Source: Holtiella tumoricola
Lineage (GTDB): Bacteria; Bacillota; Clostridia; Lachnospirales; Cellulosilyticaceae
Assembly: GCF_027857615.1 (NCBI RefSeq)
Contig: NZ_JAQIFT010000061.1
Span: 62,001-126,000, forward strand
Length of the DNA: 64,000 bases
Reading direction: 5' to 3'
This document shows positions 53,831-63,001 of this stretch, in pieces. A program made the translations under genes and the position numbers. The stretch's first letter is position 1. Every line of letters begins with the position of its first letter. Below the pieces are notes generated by a model. That model did not search any database, had not been told where the DNA came from, and saw nothing but the letters and a program-made list of their open reading frames with translations.

Positions 53831-54700
53831 TTACCCTCTCTTCACAACTTCTTGTAAATAAGCCATGAATTCATCACGTAAGTCTGCTCGATCTAATGCA
53901 AAATCTACAGTAGCTTCCAAGAATCCTTGTTTGCTTCCTACATCATAGCGTCTACCTACAAAGTCATATGCATACATCTTCTCTTGCTGTGCTAATTTAC
54001 AAAGGGCATCAGTAAGTTGAATTTCTCCACCTGCTCCTGCTTCTTGTTTTTCAAGAAGAGGGAAGATCGCTGGAGTGATGATATAACGACCAAGTACAGC
54101 TACATTTGAAGGTGCTTCACCAATACTTGGTTTCTCCACCATATTTTCCACTGTATACATTCTATCGGCAATTTTATCGCCTTGCACAATACCATATTTA
54201 TTAACTTGGTCATCTGCTACTGTCTGTACACCTAAAATGGTTGAATCATATTTTTCATACATGTCCATCATTTGTTTCAGACAAGGTGTCTCGGATGTAA
54301 TGACGTCATCTCCTAAAAGGACAGCAAAAGGTTCATCCCCAATGAAGTTCTTTGCTGTAAGGACTGCATGTCCAAGCCCTTTAGGCTCTTTTTGACGGAT
54401 ATAATAGATGTTTGCAATTTGAGATACATTTCTTGCAATCTCAAGTAACTCATCTTTTCCATGCTTCTCAAGTTCCATTTCTAGTTCTACAGACTTATCA
54501 AAATGGTCCTCAATAGCTTTTTTCGTACGACCTGTTACGATAACAATATCTTCAATACCAGAAGCTACAGCTTCTTCTACGATATATTGAATCGTTGGTT
54601 TATCTACTATTGGTAGCATCTCCTTAGGTTGTGCTTTTGTTGCAGGCAAGAATCTTGTCCCAAGACCTGCTGCAGGTATAATAGCTTTTTTAATCTTCAT
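53831..54700 (-). CDS. galU: UTP-glucose-1-phosphate uridylyltransferase
   Basis: Makes UDP-glucose from UTP and glucose-1-phosphate for glycan synthesis. The protein is about 289 residues with the family motifs KKAIIPAAGLGTRFLPATKAQ, PKEMLPIVDKPTIQYIVEEA, LLGDDVI, NMVEKP and GAGGEIQLTDAL. I chose the ATG at 54700 with AAAGGGG 7 bases upstream, rather than the TTG at 54706. It follows the YwiB-like gene by 34 bases and precedes the secreted-protein gene by 21 bases. It provides a common precursor for the surface polymers of this window. Confidence 0.96.
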   Translation of the reverse strand: MKIKKAIIPAAGLGTRFLPATKAQPKEMLPIVDKPTIQYIVEEAVASGIEDIVIVTGRTKKAIEDHFDKSVELEMELEKHGKDELLEIARNVSQIANIYYIRQKEPKGLGHAVLTAKNFIGDEPFAVLLGDDVITSETPCLKQMMDMYEKYDSTILGVQTVADDQVNKYGIVQGDKIADRMYTVENMVEKPSIGEAPSNVAVLGRYIITPAIFPLLEKQEAGAGGEIQLTDALCKLAQQEKMYAYDFVGRRYDVGSKQGFLEATVDFALDRADLRDEFMAYLQEVVKRG

Positions 54701-54734
54701 ATCCAAACCCCTTTCGACTTTTAAAGTGCAAATA

Positions 54735-55145
54735 TTATTTTGTACTCTCTATAAAATATATATTATCACTTATTTTTCTTCCTTGCATCATCATTTCATA
54801 CTGAATCATAAGGCTTACATCCTCACCAAATTGACTTTTAATCTCATGAGTCGTCACTAATAAATCAAGTTGTCCATATTCTGTTTCATAACTTGTTGAA
54901 TAAGGCTTAGCTGTATCAAAAACCATATTTGAAGATAATGCACCTGAGCGCTTAATGGTTACAACACCATCTTTAAGTTTAATCAGGTTATTCACTGTTA
55001 TATTATGGGTTGCATCTTTTTGGTCAAATTTAATGTACTGGCTACCATTACGTTCAGCAACTACACCCTCTACGATCATTTCATCTACATTATCATGTGA
55101 CTCATACTTTTGCGTTGTTACTAATTTAAATTTTCTAGTTTCCAT
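54735..55145 (-). CDS. DUF1934/YwiB-family beta-barrel protein
   Basis: Small cytoplasmic protein of 136 residues, mainly strands, with the YwiB/DUF1934 pattern: an N-terminal KFKLVTTQKYE-type strand, EGVVAERNGSQYIKF, LIKLKDGVVTIKRSGALSSNMVF, then YSTSYETEYGQLDLLVTTHEIKSQF (read in two strands). The family is a calycin-like barrel of unknown function, usually near arginyl-tRNA synthetase or cell-wall genes. It has a strong AAGGAG site and lies 30 bases downstream of the Fic gene. Confidence 0.82.
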   Translation of the reverse strand: METRKFKLVTTQKYESHDNVDEMIVEGVVAERNGSQYIKFDQKDATHNITVNNLIKLKDGVVTIKRSGALSSNMVFDTAKPYSTSYETEYGQLDLLVTTHEIKSQFGEDVSLMIQYEMMMQGRKISDNIYFIESTK

Positions 55146-55175
55146 CTTATGTCTCCTTCAATCACTTTAATAAAA

Positions 55176-55910
55176 TTATTGTAACATATATAAATAAGTA
55201 TCCAAACTACTGTCTACCGCCCTTGTTATAATGCTTACAAATGCCTCCGTTTGCCCATTAACACTTGCCATTTCTAATGCCTTCATATATTCACTTCTAT
55301 CTTCATTCTTAATGATAGCCATTGGATAACCATTGCGTAGCAAAATTAAATTCATTAGCAATCTTGCAGTTCGCCCATTCCCATCAATAAAAGGATGAAT
55401 ATAGACATATTTGAAGTGGAAAAGTGCCGCGAGCTCTATAGGTTGGAGTTGCTCTTTAGAAGCATTATACCAACTTAAAAGTTCATCCATTTTTTCCTCT
55501 ACCAACATATATTCTACTGGCCTATGCTTGCTACCACTTATGAGAACATTATTTTTTCGATAAATGCCTGCATTCTTATTATCTATACTCTTTAAAATAA
55601 TAGCATGCAAATCTTTAACGACTCTCTCAGTAATATCTAGGTTTTTGTTAACGATATCTTCTATATAATTAATCGCTTCTTGATGATTAATAACTTCTAG
55701 ATGCTCTCTTAAGCTTTTTCCTCCACCAATGGTTAATCCTTCTTCTAGTATTACCTTGGTTTCTGTAATGGTTAATGTATTACCTTCTATAGCATTTGAG
55801 TTGTATGTAAGCTCTACATCAAAGTATTGTTTGAGGTTATTTAATACCTCCGGTCTTAATGGACGTTTGCTATCTAAAAGAGTTTTCTTTTTTTCAATCT
55901 CTTGAAACAT
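55176..55910 (-). CDS. Fic-domain protein, predicted AMP transferase with N-terminal autoinhibitory motif
   Basis: Probable Fic enzyme that transfers AMP (or another nucleotide part) to target proteins. The 244 residues contain the full active-site motif HPFIDGNGRTAR at about residue 170, with preceding FKYVYIHPF. Near the N-terminus SNAIEG (38-43) fits the autoinhibitory pattern [S/T]xxxE[G/N], placing it in the class with inhibition from an N-terminal helix. Targets are unknown; several such proteins modify their own or housekeeping proteins. The gene starts a likely operon with YwiB-like, galU and secreted proteins. No antitoxin gene is adjacent. Confidence 0.9.
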   Translation of the reverse strand: MFQEIEKKKTLLDSKRPLRPEVLNNLKQYFDVELTYNSNAIEGNTLTITETKVILEEGLTIGGGKSLREHLEVINHQEAINYIEDIVNKNLDITERVVKDLHAIILKSIDNKNAGIYRKNNVLISGSKHRPVEYMLVEEKMDELLSWYNASKEQLQPIELAALFHFKYVYIHPFIDGNGRTARLLMNLILLRNGYPMAIIKNEDRSEYMKALEMASVNGQTEAFVSIITRAVDSSLDTYLYMLQ

Positions 55911-55963
55911 GTTTTCTTCTCCCTTCTAAGCATTTATTCTTACCTATAGTATATCCTTGAAAT

Positions 55964-56004
55964 AAAACTCCCATGCCATTGAGGTTCAATAACTTGGGAG
56001 TTTT
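55964..56004 (-). terminator. Terminator between murI and the Fic gene
   Basis: AAAACTCCCA (55964-55973) pairs with TGGGAGTTTT (55995-56004). An inner ATTGA/TTCAAT pairing extends the structure. It lies 14 bases after the murI stop, with a T-run on the minus strand. Confidence 0.75.
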
Positions 56005-56017
56005 GTTGGATGTCTAT

Positions 56018-56824
56018 CTAATATGCTTCAATATCTACCTTTTCTACATACTCTACTGGATAGTCTAAAAAGACTTGCGCCATTTTTTGCATACGACATG
56101 TGTGGTCACTTACATAAAACTTGTACGTCGCCTCTGTATGCTCTGTTTGCATATCTTGGCTTTTGAGTAGACGTTTGAGGCTAAAGGCTGCCTCTGTAGC
56201 TGGGTTAATGAGTGTAATTCCATCTCCTAATACTTCTCCTATAGTCTGAGTAAGCATTGGATAATGGGTACACCCTAATATAAGAGTATCAATATTCTTT
56301 TCTGCTAGTGGTAATAAGTACTCTTGTACAACTTCTTTGGTAATGCTATGGTTTGCCCATCCTTCTTCTACAAGAGGGACAAAGAGTGGACAAGCCTTAC
56401 CGAATACTTCAAGGTTGGGATTTTGTTGTTTTAATAAGTAAGGGTATTTACCACTTGCAATGGTTGCTTCTGTTCCAATAATGCCTATACGATTATTGCG
56501 TGTCTCCTTAAGTGCCATACGTACGCCAGGTTCTACCACACCTTCAATTGGAAGGTGTGGGAACATAGCACGTAACTCTTCTATACAGTTTGCATTGACT
56601 GTATTACATGCAATAACAATGGCTTTTACATCATGTGTTTCTAAGAAACGAATAATTTGTGCTGAAAACTTAGTCACAGTTTCTTTGGATTTACTCCCAT
56701 AAGGTACTCTTGCGGTATCTCCAAAATACACAATGGACTCATGTTTTAGACGTTCCATCACTGCTTTTACTACTGTAAGTCCCCCTACGCCCGAGTCAAA
56801 TATGCCTATAGGTCTATTGTCCAT
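56018..56824 (-). CDS. murI: Glutamate racemase
   Basis: Converts L-glutamate to D-glutamate for peptidoglycan. The 268 residues carry GIFDSGVGGLTV, YFGDTARVPYG, the two catalytic cysteines in VIACNTVNA and LGCTHYP, and EGVVEPG. I chose ATG 56824, which has AAGGAG 6 bases upstream and gives the common start MDNRPIGIFDSG; the longer frame to 56848 overlaps the ddl gene. It follows ddl after 10 bases, so both D-amino-acid enzymes for wall synthesis are co-transcribed. Confidence 0.96.
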   Translation of the reverse strand: MDNRPIGIFDSGVGGLTVVKAVMERLKHESIVYFGDTARVPYGSKSKETVTKFSAQIIRFLETHDVKAIVIACNTVNANCIEELRAMFPHLPIEGVVEPGVRMALKETRNNRIGIIGTEATIASGKYPYLLKQQNPNLEVFGKACPLFVPLVEEGWANHSITKEVVQEYLLPLAEKNIDTLILGCTHYPMLTQTIGEVLGDGITLINPATEAAFSLKRLLKSQDMQTEHTEATYKFYVSDHTCRMQKMAQVFLDYPVEYVEKVDIEAY

Positions 56825-56834
56825 AATGTTCTCC

Positions 56835-57884
56835 TTAAAGGCTTGCAAAATCTAGTAATTTAGTTACAAGCTCACGTGTTTCGATACCCGCTGCGTTAAA
56901 GAGCATTGGGTACATACTGATAGAAGTGAATCCTGGTAATGTATTGATTTCGTTAAAGATGATGCTACCATCTTCTTTTACGAAGAAGTCGATACGAGAA
57001 ATACCTTTGCCTTCTACTGCTTCAAATACATCTCTTGCGTATGCTCTAATTTGTTCTTTAATTACTGGATCTAAATTGGCATCTACAACTGTTTTAGATT
57101 CTGCATTATTGTATTTGGCATCAAAATCATAGAATTCTGCTGCAGCAAGAATTTCACCTACACCTGAAACTTGTACATCGCCGTTTCCAAGTACAGCTGT
57201 TTCTACTTCACGTCCAATGATTGTCTCTTCAATAAGTACTTTTGTATCATGTTTAAGCGCTTCTAAGATACCTGCAATGAGTTCTTCTTTATTATGCGCT
57301 TTTGAAATCCCTACAGATGAACCTGCATTGGCTGGTTTAATAAAGTATGGGTAACCAAAAGCACCTTCTACTTTTGCTACCACTTGATCTGCATTTTTCA
57401 TTTCTCTTTCATACACAAGCACGAAATCAGCTTGTGGTACACCTTTTTCTTTCACTACAATCTTAGTGAAAGCTTTATCCATAGATACAGCTGAAGCAAG
57501 TACACCACAACCTACAAATGGAATTTCTGCTAATTTGCAAAGACCTTGTACTGTTCCATCTTCTCCATTTCTACCATGAAGCACTGGGAATACTTTGTCG
57601 ATTCTGATATACACTGGTGGCTCTTCTTCTTTTAATACCACTAAACTTTTTGTTGTCGCATCTGGGCTTAGAACAGCAGGAATACCTACTTCTTGCCATC
57701 TATTTGCTGTAAAGTCTAGGTTATTACCTGTATAGAGTAACCATTTACCTTCTTTTGTAATCCCTACTGGGTAAATCTCAAATTTATCTGTATCCATATG
57801 ATTAATAATCGTAGTTGCTGACTTTAAAGAAACTTCATGCTCTGAAGACTGCCCTCCAAATAACACTAATATACTCTCTTTCAT
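56835..57884 (-). CDS. ddl: D-alanine-D-alanine ligase
   Basis: ATP-grasp enzyme that forms D-Ala-D-Ala for peptidoglycan. The protein (349 residues) has LFGGQSSEHEVSLKSA, FPVLHGRNGEDGTVQGL, YFIKPANAGSSVGISKA, EVETAVLGN, RIDFFVKEDGSIIFNEINTLPGFT (read in two parts) and SMYPMLF. I chose the ATG at 57884 (MKESILVLFGG), with AGGGAG/AAAGAGG upstream; the longer frame starts at 57905. It is the first gene of a two-gene operon with murI. GFTSIS and MYP are consistent with normal Ala-Ala, not Ala-lactate, synthesis, though this was not tested. Confidence 0.96.
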   Translation of the reverse strand: MKESILVLFGGQSSEHEVSLKSATTIINHMDTDKFEIYPVGITKEGKWLLYTGNNLDFTANRWQEVGIPAVLSPDATTKSLVVLKEEEPPVYIRIDKVFPVLHGRNGEDGTVQGLCKLAEIPFVGCGVLASAVSMDKAFTKIVVKEKGVPQADFVLVYEREMKNADQVVAKVEGAFGYPYFIKPANAGSSVGISKAHNKEELIAGILEALKHDTKVLIEETIIGREVETAVLGNGDVQVSGVGEILAAAEFYDFDAKYNNAESKTVVDANLDPVIKEQIRAYARDVFEAVEGKGISRIDFFVKEDGSIIFNEINTLPGFTSISMYPMLFNAAGIETRELVTKLLDFASL

Positions 57885-58021
57885 GATACCTCTTTCTCCC
57901 TTCATTCCTACAGTTAAAGTTAATTGTATTACTTTTATTATAAATATTCAAGACTTGCCTATTTGCGAAACTTGGCCTTTGTAAAAACTTTAAGTGATTC
58001 CAATAAATATTTGAAATAAAA

Positions 58022-58045
58022 AAAGGTCGTTTGATAACGACCTTT
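58022..58045 (-). terminator. Terminator of the spoIIR gene
   Basis: A perfect 10-bp stem (58022-58031 with 58036-58045) and a 4-base loop overlap the last two bases of the stop codon. A-run upstream on the plus strand provides the T-tract. Confidence 0.85.
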
Positions 58046-58682
58046 ATTTATTAAACCATTCTACGATTTTAAATCTTACATCATAAGGTTTGTCCGCTTG
58101 AAATGCTACAATCTCATATTGTTCATCTGTTAAGTTTTCTTTAAGTTCTTCCTTACCTTCTAATGGTACAACGCCTGTCGCTGCATCTACGTAGCATAAT
58201 GGTGGGAACATAACACACCACCAATTTTGTCCTGCACCTTCTCCTATTACAATGCGGCATGCTTCGTAGTTACCTGCTGGAAAAATAATATCTCCATAGG
58301 TTTTTGTTGGGAAGTCCTCATGTTTAAGTTCTACATAAACGCTGTAGTCCTTACCCCAGTTTGCAATCACTTGTTCAGCTACTTGTGTAATCTCTTCTAA
58401 ATGTGTATTGATGCGTTTACGTGTCTCATCAATACTTGGAGAATCTTTAAGAATAGGTTCCATATAAAGAAGGACTGCATCTCTTACGTTTTCCTTAAGT
58501 AACTGATCTTCTTTGGTATCACTATTTGCAAGTACGTGGAAGCGAATAACGCTCTCACTAAGTCCTTGCGACATGGTCGTTGCATACTCCGACATAGAGA
58601 GTAGTGCAAATACTCCTACAAAACATAAAACACTTGATATGTAAATAACTTCTAACCAATATTTATTAACCCATTTTGTCAT
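58044..58682 (-). CDS. spoIIR: Stage II sporulation protein R
   Basis: Secreted or membrane-anchored signalling protein made in the forespore that activates SpoIIGA, and hence sigma-E, in the mother cell. The 212 residues have an N-terminal hydrophobic segment (9-30) and the SpoIIR core: VIRFHVLANSDTKEDQLLK, ENVRDAVLLYMEP, FPAGNYEACRIVIGEGAGQNWWCVMFPPLCYVDA (read as two blocks). It is transcribed singly, with a GAGGAGG ribosome site. It shows the organism belongs to a sporulating lineage; together with the Ger(x)C gene it makes sporulation likely functional. Confidence 0.95.
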   Translation of the reverse strand: MTKWVNKYWLEVIYISSVLCFVGVFALLSMSEYATTMSQGLSESVIRFHVLANSDTKEDQLLKENVRDAVLLYMEPILKDSPSIDETRKRINTHLEEITQVAEQVIANWGKDYSVYVELKHEDFPTKTYGDIIFPAGNYEACRIVIGEGAGQNWWCVMFPPLCYVDAATGVVPLEGKEELKENLTDEQYEIVAFQADKPYDVRFKIVEWFNK

Positions 58683-58823
58683 GGCCTTATCCTCCTCAAA
58701 TCTATCTATGAGGAGTATTGCCTTCTAAACTTATTTTATACACCTATCAAAAATAATTAATGCATATTTTTCCCTTTTTTAGTAGATATTAAAATTATCT
58801 ATTTTATGGGAAAAGGGGTATTC

Positions 58824-59330
58824 ATGATGTGGAGTTATTTATTGTTCAATTTCTTACTATACTCTTTTTTAGGTTATGTGATTGAACAGTTTTATGCCTT
58901 ATTTACACGTAAGCACTTCAAAAGCGAAGGCTTCTTATACGGACCTTTTAAACCAATGTATGGCTTTGCTATGACCCTATTAGTGTTTTTTAAAGATGTA
59001 CTTGGTTCTAACTTTTTTATTATGCTTGTACTAGCTTTGATTGTACCTACTGCAGTAGAGTATATGAGCGGTTTTTTAATCAAATCTTTCTGGGGGATCT
59101 TGTACTGGGATTACTCCAATGTGCGCCCCAACTTTCAAGGTCTCATTTGCCTGCCTTTCTCTATTGCATGGATGAGCTTATGCCTTGTAGGTGTGTATGC
59201 GCTACAACCTCTTATTAATACTTTCTTTATCTCTACCTTCCTGCTCTGGCAGCTCTTGTCATGGGCTATTATAATTTATTTTATTACTGATTTCTTTTTT
59301 ACACTAAGACGTCTGGCAGTTGTATCTTGA
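58824..59330 (+). CDS. CmpB-type putative ABC-transporter membrane protein (PF06541 family)
   Basis: Membrane protein of 168 residues with five hydrophobic segments, matching the 'putative ABC-transporter type IV' family by its opening (FLLYSFLGYVIEQFYALF), FKSEGFLYGPFKPMYGFAM and VPTAVEYMSGFLIKSFWGILYWDYS blocks. Function is not established in this family. I chose the second-frame ATG at 58824, since AAAAGGGG lies 5 bases upstream; the frame also opens at 58806. Its 3' end overlaps that of the convergent glycosyltransferase gene by 55 bases. Confidence 0.82.
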   Translation: MMWSYLLFNFLLYSFLGYVIEQFYALFTRKHFKSEGFLYGPFKPMYGFAMTLLVFFKDVLGSNFFIMLVLALIVPTAVEYMSGFLIKSFWGILYWDYSNVRPNFQGLICLPFSIAWMSLCLVGVYALQPLINTFFISTFLLWQLLSWAIIIYFITDFFFTLRRLAVVS

Positions 59331-60544
59331 GCTGCCAGCTCTTTTTTATTTTCTTCTTTATCTATTTTTCTATTAATAATCTGTATAAATCGGCGCTGAG
59401 TTTCTTTGCTTACTTCTTTTTTAGTCGTTTCTTCTTTATTACTTTCTTTCTTCTTAACTTCTTTTTTAGTTATTTCTCTTTTGGACGTTTCTTTTTTAAT
59501 TACTTCCCTTTTAATTATTTCCTTTTTATTAATGCCCTTTTTACTGTTACGCTTGTTAACTACTTTCTTTTCACTGATTTCTTCTTGCTTACCAGAGGCT
59601 TCACTACCTCTAATAGGGCGTATGCGTTCTAAACTTACTTTAAACTTTTCATCTGCACAGATTTCTTTGACTTTAATCATCTTGTTACGCATATCTTCTT
59701 TATTTTTAGCCTGTACTTCATTATAGATAGCACTAAAGGCCATACCTACATAACGCATGTCTAGGCGATTTCTCATTCTCTCCTCTAGACCTGCTTCTAT
59801 AATGTATTGTTCTAAGAGTTCATGCACTCTCATTTGATCTTCCCACATATTCTTTTTATAGCTGTGTAAAATAGATGTTGGATTTTGTACATAATGATAA
59901 AGGTGATCTGGTACAATGCAAAGCTTATCTGCCTTCAGCAATGCTCTAATATTGAACACTAAGTCTTCCATAATATTGACCCCTGGCTCAAAGTCTAGTC
60001 CATATTGATCCATAAAGCTTTTTTTATAGAGACCTCTCCAAACACATCCCATAACAAAGTTATAGTGTGGCATAATATCATCTGCTCCCACCATATTACT
60101 TATGATTACGTCTGTTATTTCTTCCTTATCTAAAAGATCCTTCTCAATTTTAAAATCCTTTGGCACACTATTGTTTTTTTCATCTTTATAATAATTACAA
60201 AAGCAGATTGGACAATCTGATTCTTTGATTTTATTTACCATTAACTCATACATATTAGGCTCTAGCCAATCATCTGGATCTACAAATCCTATATATTCAC
60301 CTGTAGCTTTTGCTATTCCTGTATTTCTAGCTACGGATACACCTTGATTAATTTGATCAATAACAATAATTCTTTTATCTTTCTTTGCATAAGCTTCACA
60401 TATTGCAAGGCTATTATCTCTAGAACCATCATTAATAAGTATAATTTCTATATCTTTTAGCGTCTGTGCTAAAAGGGAGTCCAAACATCTTGATAAATAT
60501 TTTTGAACGTTATATATAGGAATAATAATACTTACCAAACTCAT
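59276..60544 (-). CDS. Family 2 glycosyltransferase with a long Lys/Glu-rich tail
   Basis: Sugar transferase of 422 residues. The GT-A domain has VSIIIPIYNVQKYLSRCLDSLLAQT (read in two parts), LINDGSRDNSLAI, VSVARNTGIAKATGEYIGFVDPDDW and PHYNFVMGCVWRGLYKKSF, typical of capsule/EpsJ-type transferases. After about residue 325 the chain becomes a highly charged tail of about 95 residues built from short units such as KKEVKKKES and KREITKKEV, then a final basic end. The DNA of the tail is a run of imperfect 12- to 15-base repeats. The tail may bind nucleic acid, membrane phospholipid or a partner; no function is known. The stop region overlaps the convergent gene. Confidence 0.87.
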   Translation of the reverse strand: MSLVSIIIPIYNVQKYLSRCLDSLLAQTLKDIEIILINDGSRDNSLAICEAYAKKDKRIIVIDQINQGVSVARNTGIAKATGEYIGFVDPDDWLEPNMYELMVNKIKESDCPICFCNYYKDEKNNSVPKDFKIEKDLLDKEEITDVIISNMVGADDIMPHYNFVMGCVWRGLYKKSFMDQYGLDFEPGVNIMEDLVFNIRALLKADKLCIVPDHLYHYVQNPTSILHSYKKNMWEDQMRVHELLEQYIIEAGLEERMRNRLDMRYVGMAFSAIYNEVQAKNKEDMRNKMIKVKEICADEKFKVSLERIRPIRGSEASGKQEEISEKKVVNKRNSKKGINKKEIIKREVIKKETSKREITKKEVKKKESNKEETTKKEVSKETQRRFIQIINRKIDKEENKKELAAQDTTARRLSVKKKSVIK

Positions 60545-60653
60545 TTATTTCACTTCCTTTTATTAATCTCATAAATTAGATTATACCACTTTAATGTAGA
60601 TTATATTAATTTTGCATCATTTAGTTACCTTTTCAATCATTTTTATACTTTTG

Positions 60654-60682
60654 TTGAATTATTTTTAAACAAGTAGTACAAT
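60654..60682 (+). promoter_or_regulatory. Possible promoter of the second chemoreceptor gene
   Basis: TTGAAT (60654-60659) and TACAAT (60677-60682) are 17 bases apart and about 40 bases upstream of the start. The leader is short and AT-rich. Confidence 0.5.
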
Positions 60683-60720
60683 TATTATATTATTTAATTA
60701 TATTATTTAGGAGAGTTTTG

Positions 60721-62901
60721 ATGAAAACTAAATTTAATATCAAACCAAATCTTTTTCAGTTTAGAAGAGAAAAGACTAATATTTTTTCCAAATTTAGCAA
60801 AAGTAATAAATCTAATAATTCAAAAACAAGCAATGTGTCTAAGCACTTCAGAAACATTTCTGTTAAATTCAAGCTGTCTCATCAGCTTATTGCTTTCTTT
60901 TTAATTTTAACCATTACACCTTGCTTAATCCTTATTAATCTTTCAAATTCAACAGTTATGCAATCTATGCAAAACTCACTCAGTATGTACTCACAAAAAA
61001 TAGTTGATCAGCTTACGTATAATGTTAACTACTCTATTAACTCCGTTCAATTAAAAATGGGAAGCATTTTATCTAACACCAACTTTAGTACATATGCAAG
61101 TCAATATGATAACCTATCTGATGCTGACCGTACTTGGCTTGCTATTAATCTTAAACCTGAGATGAATAGCCTCTTAACAACTGATCAATACCTAGAAGGC
61201 CTGATGATCTTAGCAGGAGATGAAACACCTTATATTCATGATACAAGCAGTTTTCAAAAGTTACTCGTTGCTTCAAAGTACTTTACATCTTCAGACTTTA
61301 AAAACTCAGAACACTATAAAAAGATAGTCGACTCAAACAAAATCACTTGGTTTTGGGTGAATGAACCCGATTATAAAATATCTAATATTTTTATTGCAAA
61401 AACAGTCCCTGGACATACAGATAAGTCTGACCGTATAGCAATATTCAGCCTTGATACAACCTTCTATCAAGACCTTCTACGTGTGGCTAATATTGATGAT
61501 GAAATTCCTTTTATGATTACAGATAATAACTTCAACATTATGCTTTCTAGTCAAGCTGAACTTATTGGTACATCTGTAGATGATAAAATCATTGATTCTG
61601 TAAATGATTTTATAGCACAGGAGAAATCTACTGGCTTAACTAATCATAATACTTTACTCAGCACTACCCAATGTTCAAACGGTTGGAACATTATCATTGA
61701 TGCACCACTTAAACTTTTATTAAAAGATGTTTATGGCGGTTACATTAAAATTGGTGTCATTGTAGCAGTAATGCTTCTGATTGTAGTTGCACTTAGTATC
61801 TTAATTAGTAAAGAAATCACAAGAGCACTTAACCAAATTTCATCCTACATGGGACGTATTAAACAAGGAGATCTAAATTTAGAAGATGAAATTACTTCTA
61901 AGGTTAAATTGGGGAATCACGAAACAAAACTGTTATTAGATGGATTCTTAGATATGTTACACACTTTAAAAGCTATTATTTCTCAAGCTAAACATGTAAC
62001 TACTAGAGTACAAGAAAACTCTAATATTCTAGAAACACTTTCAACAAGTACAGCATCTTCTGCTGCTCAAGTTCAAGATGCTATTGACAGTATTGCTATC
62101 GGTGCTAGTGAACAAGCTGCAAGTATTGAGCATTCTCTCACCTTTATGGATACACTCTCAACCAACATTGATGATGTCAATGAAATGCTTGTAACTGTTC
62201 AATCTGCTTCTCATGATACAATGACGATGAGCGCAGATACTAAAACACATCTTGATACACTTACTACTCAAACTCAAAATAGTCTTGGAATGAGTCAGCA
62301 CATCTTTGATCAAGTTAAATCACTGGGTGAAGAAGCAAGCAATATTTATCAAATCATGACTTTAATCACAAATATTAATAAACAAACTCACTTACTTGCC
62401 CTTAATGCTTCAATTGAAGCTGCTCGTGCTGGAGAGGCTGGACGCGGCTTTGCTGTCGTAGCTGGAGAGATTCGTAACCTCTCTGAACAAACAAGTAATG
62501 CCATTAAAACTATTGAATCTACTGTTGCATGCATTATAGAGAAAAAAGAAATTGCTTTAACAGAAGTAACAAAAGCAATGAAAGTTTTCGATAACCAAAT
62601 TCCTGTTGTTAATGAAACAGTTCAAACTTTCCTTAACATCCAAGATCAAATGCACAACGTAGACATGCAGATTCAAAAAGTAAATCACCTTCTTCAACAA
62701 GTTCAAGAAGATAAAAATTCTGTATATGGTAACTTAGAAGATATCTCAAAAGTTATCCAAAATTCTACAAGCGTAACTGAAGAAGTAAATGCAGAAAGTT
62801 CACAACAAACAAGTTATGCATATCAAATCAGTGACCGCTCTACAACACTTAATGAAACCATTAAAGAATTACAAGAGATGTATGATCACTTCAAACTTTA
62901 G
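60721..62901 (+). CDS. Methyl-accepting chemotaxis protein with dCache-like sensor
   Basis: Transmembrane chemoreceptor of 726 residues. An unusual Lys/Ser/Asn-rich cytoplasmic N-terminus of about 55 residues precedes the first helix (LIAFFLILTITPCLILINLS, about 59-78). An extracellular sensor of about 260 residues follows, with the second helix at about 340-362 and HAMP after it. The signalling tip lies at about residues 556-576 (HLLALNASIEAARAGEAGRG). I took the ATG at 60721 over the preceding TTG, with AGGAGAG upstream. It differs in sensor sequence from the chemoreceptor at the left end of the window, so the two probably bind different ligands. Confidence 0.92.
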   Translation: MKTKFNIKPNLFQFRREKTNIFSKFSKSNKSNNSKTSNVSKHFRNISVKFKLSHQLIAFFLILTITPCLILINLSNSTVMQSMQNSLSMYSQKIVDQLTYNVNYSINSVQLKMGSILSNTNFSTYASQYDNLSDADRTWLAINLKPEMNSLLTTDQYLEGLMILAGDETPYIHDTSSFQKLLVASKYFTSSDFKNSEHYKKIVDSNKITWFWVNEPDYKISNIFIAKTVPGHTDKSDRIAIFSLDTTFYQDLLRVANIDDEIPFMITDNNFNIMLSSQAELIGTSVDDKIIDSVNDFIAQEKSTGLTNHNTLLSTTQCSNGWNIIIDAPLKLLLKDVYGGYIKIGVIVAVMLLIVVALSILISKEITRALNQISSYMGRIKQGDLNLEDEITSKVKLGNHETKLLLDGFLDMLHTLKAIISQAKHVTTRVQENSNILETLSTSTASSAAQVQDAIDSIAIGASEQAASIEHSLTFMDTLSTNIDDVNEMLVTVQSASHDTMTMSADTKTHLDTLTTQTQNSLGMSQHIFDQVKSLGEEASNIYQIMTLITNINKQTHLLALNASIEAARAGEAGRGFAVVAGEIRNLSEQTSNAIKTIESTVACIIEKKEIALTEVTKAMKVFDNQIPVVNETVQTFLNIQDQMHNVDMQIQKVNHLLQQVQEDKNSVYGNLEDISKVIQNSTSVTEEVNAESSQQTSYAYQISDRSTTLNETIKELQEMYDHFKL

Positions 62902-62935
62902 TTTTTTGTAAGCAATCTTAATACCCTGGACATAG

Positions 62936-62966
62936 AAAGAGCACCTCATAAACTGAGGTGCTCTTT
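62936..62966 (+). terminator. Rho-independent terminator of the second chemoreceptor gene
   Basis: A perfect 13-bp stem (62936-62948 with 62954-62966) and a 5-base loop lie 35 bases beyond the stop. A T-run lies at the 3' end. Confidence 0.88.
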
Positions 62967-63001
62967 TGCCTTGAGAAGTAAATACTGTTTATATTGTGCG
63001 G

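Noticed and set aside
59400..59580. CRISPR or satellite array because of repeated TTCTTTTTTA-like units
   Set aside because: The units are in frame, imperfect and lack spacers; they encode the Lys/Glu-rich tail of the glycosyltransferase.
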